Below, in pieces: positions 7,918 to 10,405 of a stretch of 10,405 bases of DNA. The position numbers were made by a program, and so were the translations under genes. The notes below the pieces were generated by a model. The model worked only from the letters and a program-made list of their open reading frames with translations. It ran no database searches and was not told where the DNA came from. Location of the stretch: assembly GCA_028565635.1 (NCBI GenBank), contig JAOXYB010064023.1, positions 1 to 10,405 on the forward strand, given 5' to 3'. How positions within the stretch are numbered: the stretch's first letter is position 1; each line of letters opens with the position of its first letter. This stretch comes from Phoronis ovalis. Lineage: Eukaryota > Phoronida > Phoronidae.

Positions 7918-8014
7918 ATAAAATGAGTATAATATATATAGGACCCTGTTAAATCTAAAGATATTGGCTTGCATTAGTTTCAGTCTGTGAGGCTAGTACC
8001 ATTATGACAATTTA
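7918..8014 (-). pseudogene. Truncated third copy of the B exon 3' end
   Basis: The start of the 882-bp unit (ATAAAATGAGTATAATATAT onward) recurs at 7918. It includes the TGA and the last roughly 10 codons of B (to GACAATTTA), after which homology stops abruptly at about 8014. It has a small internal deletion (AAGCCCTT lost) and a TA insertion. There is no acceptor or upstream B sequence, so it is a remnant that marks the array's edge. Confidence 0.65.
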
Positions 8015-8359
8015 TTCATTTGTGCTAAATGCGTTTATAATATGAGCACTTGATAAGATTTGCTACCCATAACTCATATTCAAAACTTTATCCTGTTCAT
8101 AAAGCGATCTCCTGTGGTACATCATAGAACTAAATCTGGGACATGAGTAGACGCGAACATCGGCAAAAAATCTCTTGGATGCAGAATACAAAATACTCTA
8201 AATTTGGGAAAGTTTTACATCTGCACTGGTAGATTAATTCATACATAAAATAGAAATCTCTGGCTTCAAAGGTAAAAATTGTGCCAGTGGAAATCAGCAA
8301 ATGAATCCAAACTTCTGGAGGTGTTTTTCCCAGGTGAAAAAAATGCATGACAATGAACT
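8015..8359. other. No gene recognised
   Basis: This is unique-looking AT-rich DNA to the right of the array. A 72-codon open frame exists on the - strand (8130-8348), but it has no recognisable domain and no convincing splice sites. I see nothing else in it. Confidence 0.4.
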
Positions 8360-8753
8360 TTCATGAACTGTTCATCAATCTAGTTCATGAAATTTAAAAT
8401 TTAATGAAACTGTTAATGAAGCTGTGATGAATTAACCTTCATGAATTCTTGAAATGCATGTAATATTCATGAAAGTTTAGAAGACATTTAATGAACAAAT
8501 CAAGAGCATTTCATGAACTCTGAAAGGGACATGAAAAGTTCCTGATATTAAGTAATTCTTATAAAATTAAATGAACTGCAGAATGATTCATGAAGCTTTG
8601 ATTAAGTTTCATGAAACTTTTAAATTCATGAAATGTGCACTGAAATGCATTAAAAATGTGATGAACAATTCATGCACAGATAAAGTACTAGCTGAACTAG
8701 TTCATGAAACTGCTTGAAAACTTCATTTAACATACGAATTGATTTTTCATGAA
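8360..8753. repeat. Cluster of TTCATGAA palindromes
   Basis: The 8-bp palindrome TTCATGAA occurs exactly ten times, starting at 8360, 8384, 8438, 8466, 8510, 8587, 8608, 8625, 8701 and 8746. There are many partial forms (ATGAAC, TTAATGAA, TTCATTTAA, GCATGTAA) between them. Spacing is irregular (17-77 bp), so this is not a simple tandem satellite. There is no coding potential. It could be an old palindromic-word repeat, a protein-binding array, or part of a decayed element. Confidence 0.85.
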
Positions 8754-10405
8754 CTTTATAGAACAGATCTTAAGAATATTTACGAGGCACAATATCTTTT
8801 TATACTTTCAATTTTTTCAATTTGAACTAGCATCTTTTAAATGGATTCATTGTAATTCATAATTAGGCTCATAATATTAATAGTGTGTCTAATGTAAAAC
8901 ATTATGACTTACATAGAATAAATAAATATAAAATGTTCCTGAAAAGTTCACTATAGAAATTTTGAACAAGGAACAGGACGATTTTGAGAATCATCCTGTC
9001 ACGCTGCTTAAATGGACTATATGCATGGGTGCAAGGAATTGCATATTATTATTATGAAACATATATGTTTTAGTAGAATTGCTTGTAAAAAAGTACTGAT
9101 AATTAATAAGTAGAAACCCTGGTGAGTTGTAGCGTGAACTTTAAAACGGAAGCATCCATTGAGTCTGTTCCCCATAATATCTGTTCCCAAGACGAGTGTG
9201 GCTGACTGGCAAACCTTAAACAGTTCATCCAGCTGGTAATGGGGAACAGATATGATTCTCCACATCAACACCACTAAATGATTTATTTAAGCGCGAAATC
9301 CTATGAAACAACATTTTTCAGGTTTGCAAATTTGAGCTGGCAGATAGATTTCTTCTGTATTTTTAGTTGACTGGTAAATTTCCAAAAAAAAATCAGCTTG
9401 CTGGTGAGTGGGGAACAGAGAGGGCCTTCCCAGTTACATTACCAAGTGGTTTATATGAGCATGAAACATGTAAAAAAATATGTTGGTTTGCTATATAAAG
9501 CCATAAAAATTCTTTGAGCACCAGATGTGCACAAAGGGTACATGTTTAAGCCATTTGATGAAAGTGACATAATCATAAAACTTTGGGACTGGTAAGAAAT
9601 TACAACAGCGGGGTGTAAAGAAAAGCAAAAACTTTTCCCACGTAACATAATAAAGGCTTAAGCTTCTGGGGCACTTGCAGGGCCAGGCTTGGAAAAATTA
9701 ATAGCTGTAGGTACACAACCCATTATAACATATACAATTAACTTCATTGCACATGTCCCATCATCTGTGCAGGATATGCTAGCTGTGTACATTCTACATA
9801 ATGTTACTTAAAATTATGGAAAATTTCCGAATTTAGTTTTGGCAGTAAGAAAAGGACCATATAATAATGAGAGATAACATTTTTTATTTTTGGATGCATA
9901 GGGGATGCATTTTTAGTCTGGCATTCGTCATGAAATGTACCCTCCCAAACATTTATTAATATAAATAGTATACGTAAAACATTGGACCAGACTGTTAAAA
10001 ACACGCGAGTATTTGTACCTAATATATAAATAATATAATATTATACATTAAAAACCTTTTAGATTGATGACAGTACGTACAAAAGTCATACCTAATTTCT
10101 AGAAACGGTAACAGAAACTGGCAATTTGTAAACTAGTGACACCTTGTGTTAAATTTATATGTTATTGTATGTATGTGGATCCATATATGGTTGCACTACA
10201 CTAAATAGTTCCTTTGAAGGCACCGGCATAGCGAAATCTTAAAAAAAAAATCCTGGGTGCATACATGGTCTGGGTAGGTTCCGTACCGTCTAATAGGCGT
10301 TAATATGCATACCATTAGACAGAGCACAAAGAGTTCTCGGAGATATAACTATTTTTGTCTTTGTTTACCTACCGGTTTGCTCATTGGCCGGTGATCGATT
10401 AATAC
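8754..10405. other. No gene recognised; diverged repeats
   Basis: AT-rich DNA without a supportable exon. The block at 9165-9450 contains repeated GGGAACAGA words. About 10220-10405 is somewhat less AT-rich and contains a near-palindrome (GTCTAATAGG to CCATTAGAC, about 10288-10320), which could belong to a decayed transposable element, but no ends can be defined. Confidence 0.4.
9165..9453. repeat. Diverged repeat with GGGAACAGA words in both orientations
   Basis: CTGTTCCCCAT (9165-9175) and ATATCTGTTCCC (9177-9188) are exact reverse complements of overlapping parts of ATGGGGAACAGATAT (9239-9253), allowing two alternative 11-12 bp stems. A further direct copy, GTGGGGAACAGAG, lies near 9408-9420. 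Its left flank (CTGGTAAATTT, CAGCTTGCTGGT) resembles that of the copy near 9210-9240 (CTGGCAAACCTT, CAGCTGGT), suggesting a diverged direct repeat with a period of about 165 bp. Confidence 0.45.

Larger units (their letters stand above)
5411..8014 (-). repeat. Modular tandem array carrying exon cassettes
   Basis: The landmark AACAAATATAA begins four A-type modules at 5411, 5715, 6689 and 7571 (steps of 304, 974 and 882 bp). Each A module then has TATATATCTAG, CATTGTGTATGAA and a 45-54 nt exon-like segment. B-type modules (about 6161-6680 and 7043-7562) lie between A modules only in the younger part. The 882-bp A+B unit is present twice: 6161-7042 and 7043-7917 differ at only a few positions, with a long identical core of about 740 bp. 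A third B start (7918-8014) is cut off. The 304-bp step between the two oldest A modules has no B module, so A arrays existed without B or B was lost there. Confidence 0.85.

Noticed and set aside
8130-8348. A 72-codon - strand open frame
   Set aside because: No domain, no good acceptor/donor pair, and no link in phase to the A/B exons.
8360-8753. CRISPR-like array
   Set aside because: The repeat is only 8 bp, spacing is irregular (17-77 bp) and the genome context is eukaryotic.
9017-9274. An 85-codon - strand open frame
   Set aside because: It lies across the GGGAACAGA repeat, and its hydrophobic tail comes from AT-rich DNA; I could not match it to a transposase or other family.
10280-10325. 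Possible transposon terminal inverted repeat near GTCTAATAGG/CCATTAGAC
   Set aside because: The stem is short and imperfect, with no matching distant end or target-site duplication in the window.

Overview
The window looks like intron-rich, AT-rich nuclear DNA from an animal, probably an invertebrate. Short open stretches are bounded by GT/AG splice signals, introns are long, and there is a tRNA-derived (SINE-like) fragment, a CA microsatellite and several diverged repeat families. I see no bacterial-style operons, ribosome binding sites or terminators. A mollusc or other lophotrochozoan is only a guess.

Left part (about 1-3235, + strand): four candidate exons, all phase 0 at both ends, belong to one gene that enters from the left edge. 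Two 49-codon exons (84-230 and 611-757) encode acidic, helix-rich sequence. Exons at 2873-2938 and 3071-3235 together encode the first half of a C2 domain (beta strands, Ca2+/lipid loop 1, the DPYFKV core and the NPVF motif). The rest of the C2 domain is not visible downstream, so its next exon lies past a very long intron, outside the window, or is lost. The 758-2872 intron holds a tRNA-like SINE head, a short hairpin and low-complexity DNA.

Middle part (about 3236-5400): no convincing exon. It holds degenerate AT-rich repeats, a (CA)n microsatellite, and two diverged copies of a roughly 245-260 bp repeat carrying AGGTCA-type direct repeats.

Right-middle part (about 5411-8014, - strand): the most striking region. 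A modular tandem array carries two candidate exon types. A is 45 nt. B is 183 nt if an internal donor is used, or 284 nt when read to a stop codon. Both cassette forms are phase 1 to phase 1 and divisible by three, so each added A+B unit would add 76 codons in frame. Two A+B units (882 bp period) are nearly identical and open. Two older A copies on the 3' side are broken by stop codons, and a cut-off third B tail lies on the 5' side. The encoded peptide is polar, Ser/Thr/Glu/Lys-rich and probably disordered; I do not recognise the family. The array may be an independent gene or may be nested antisense in the long intron of the C2 gene.

Right part (8015-10405): no supported gene. It includes a block of about 400 bp with ten exact copies of the palindrome TTCATGAA, and a diverged repeat with GGGAACAGA words in both orientations.
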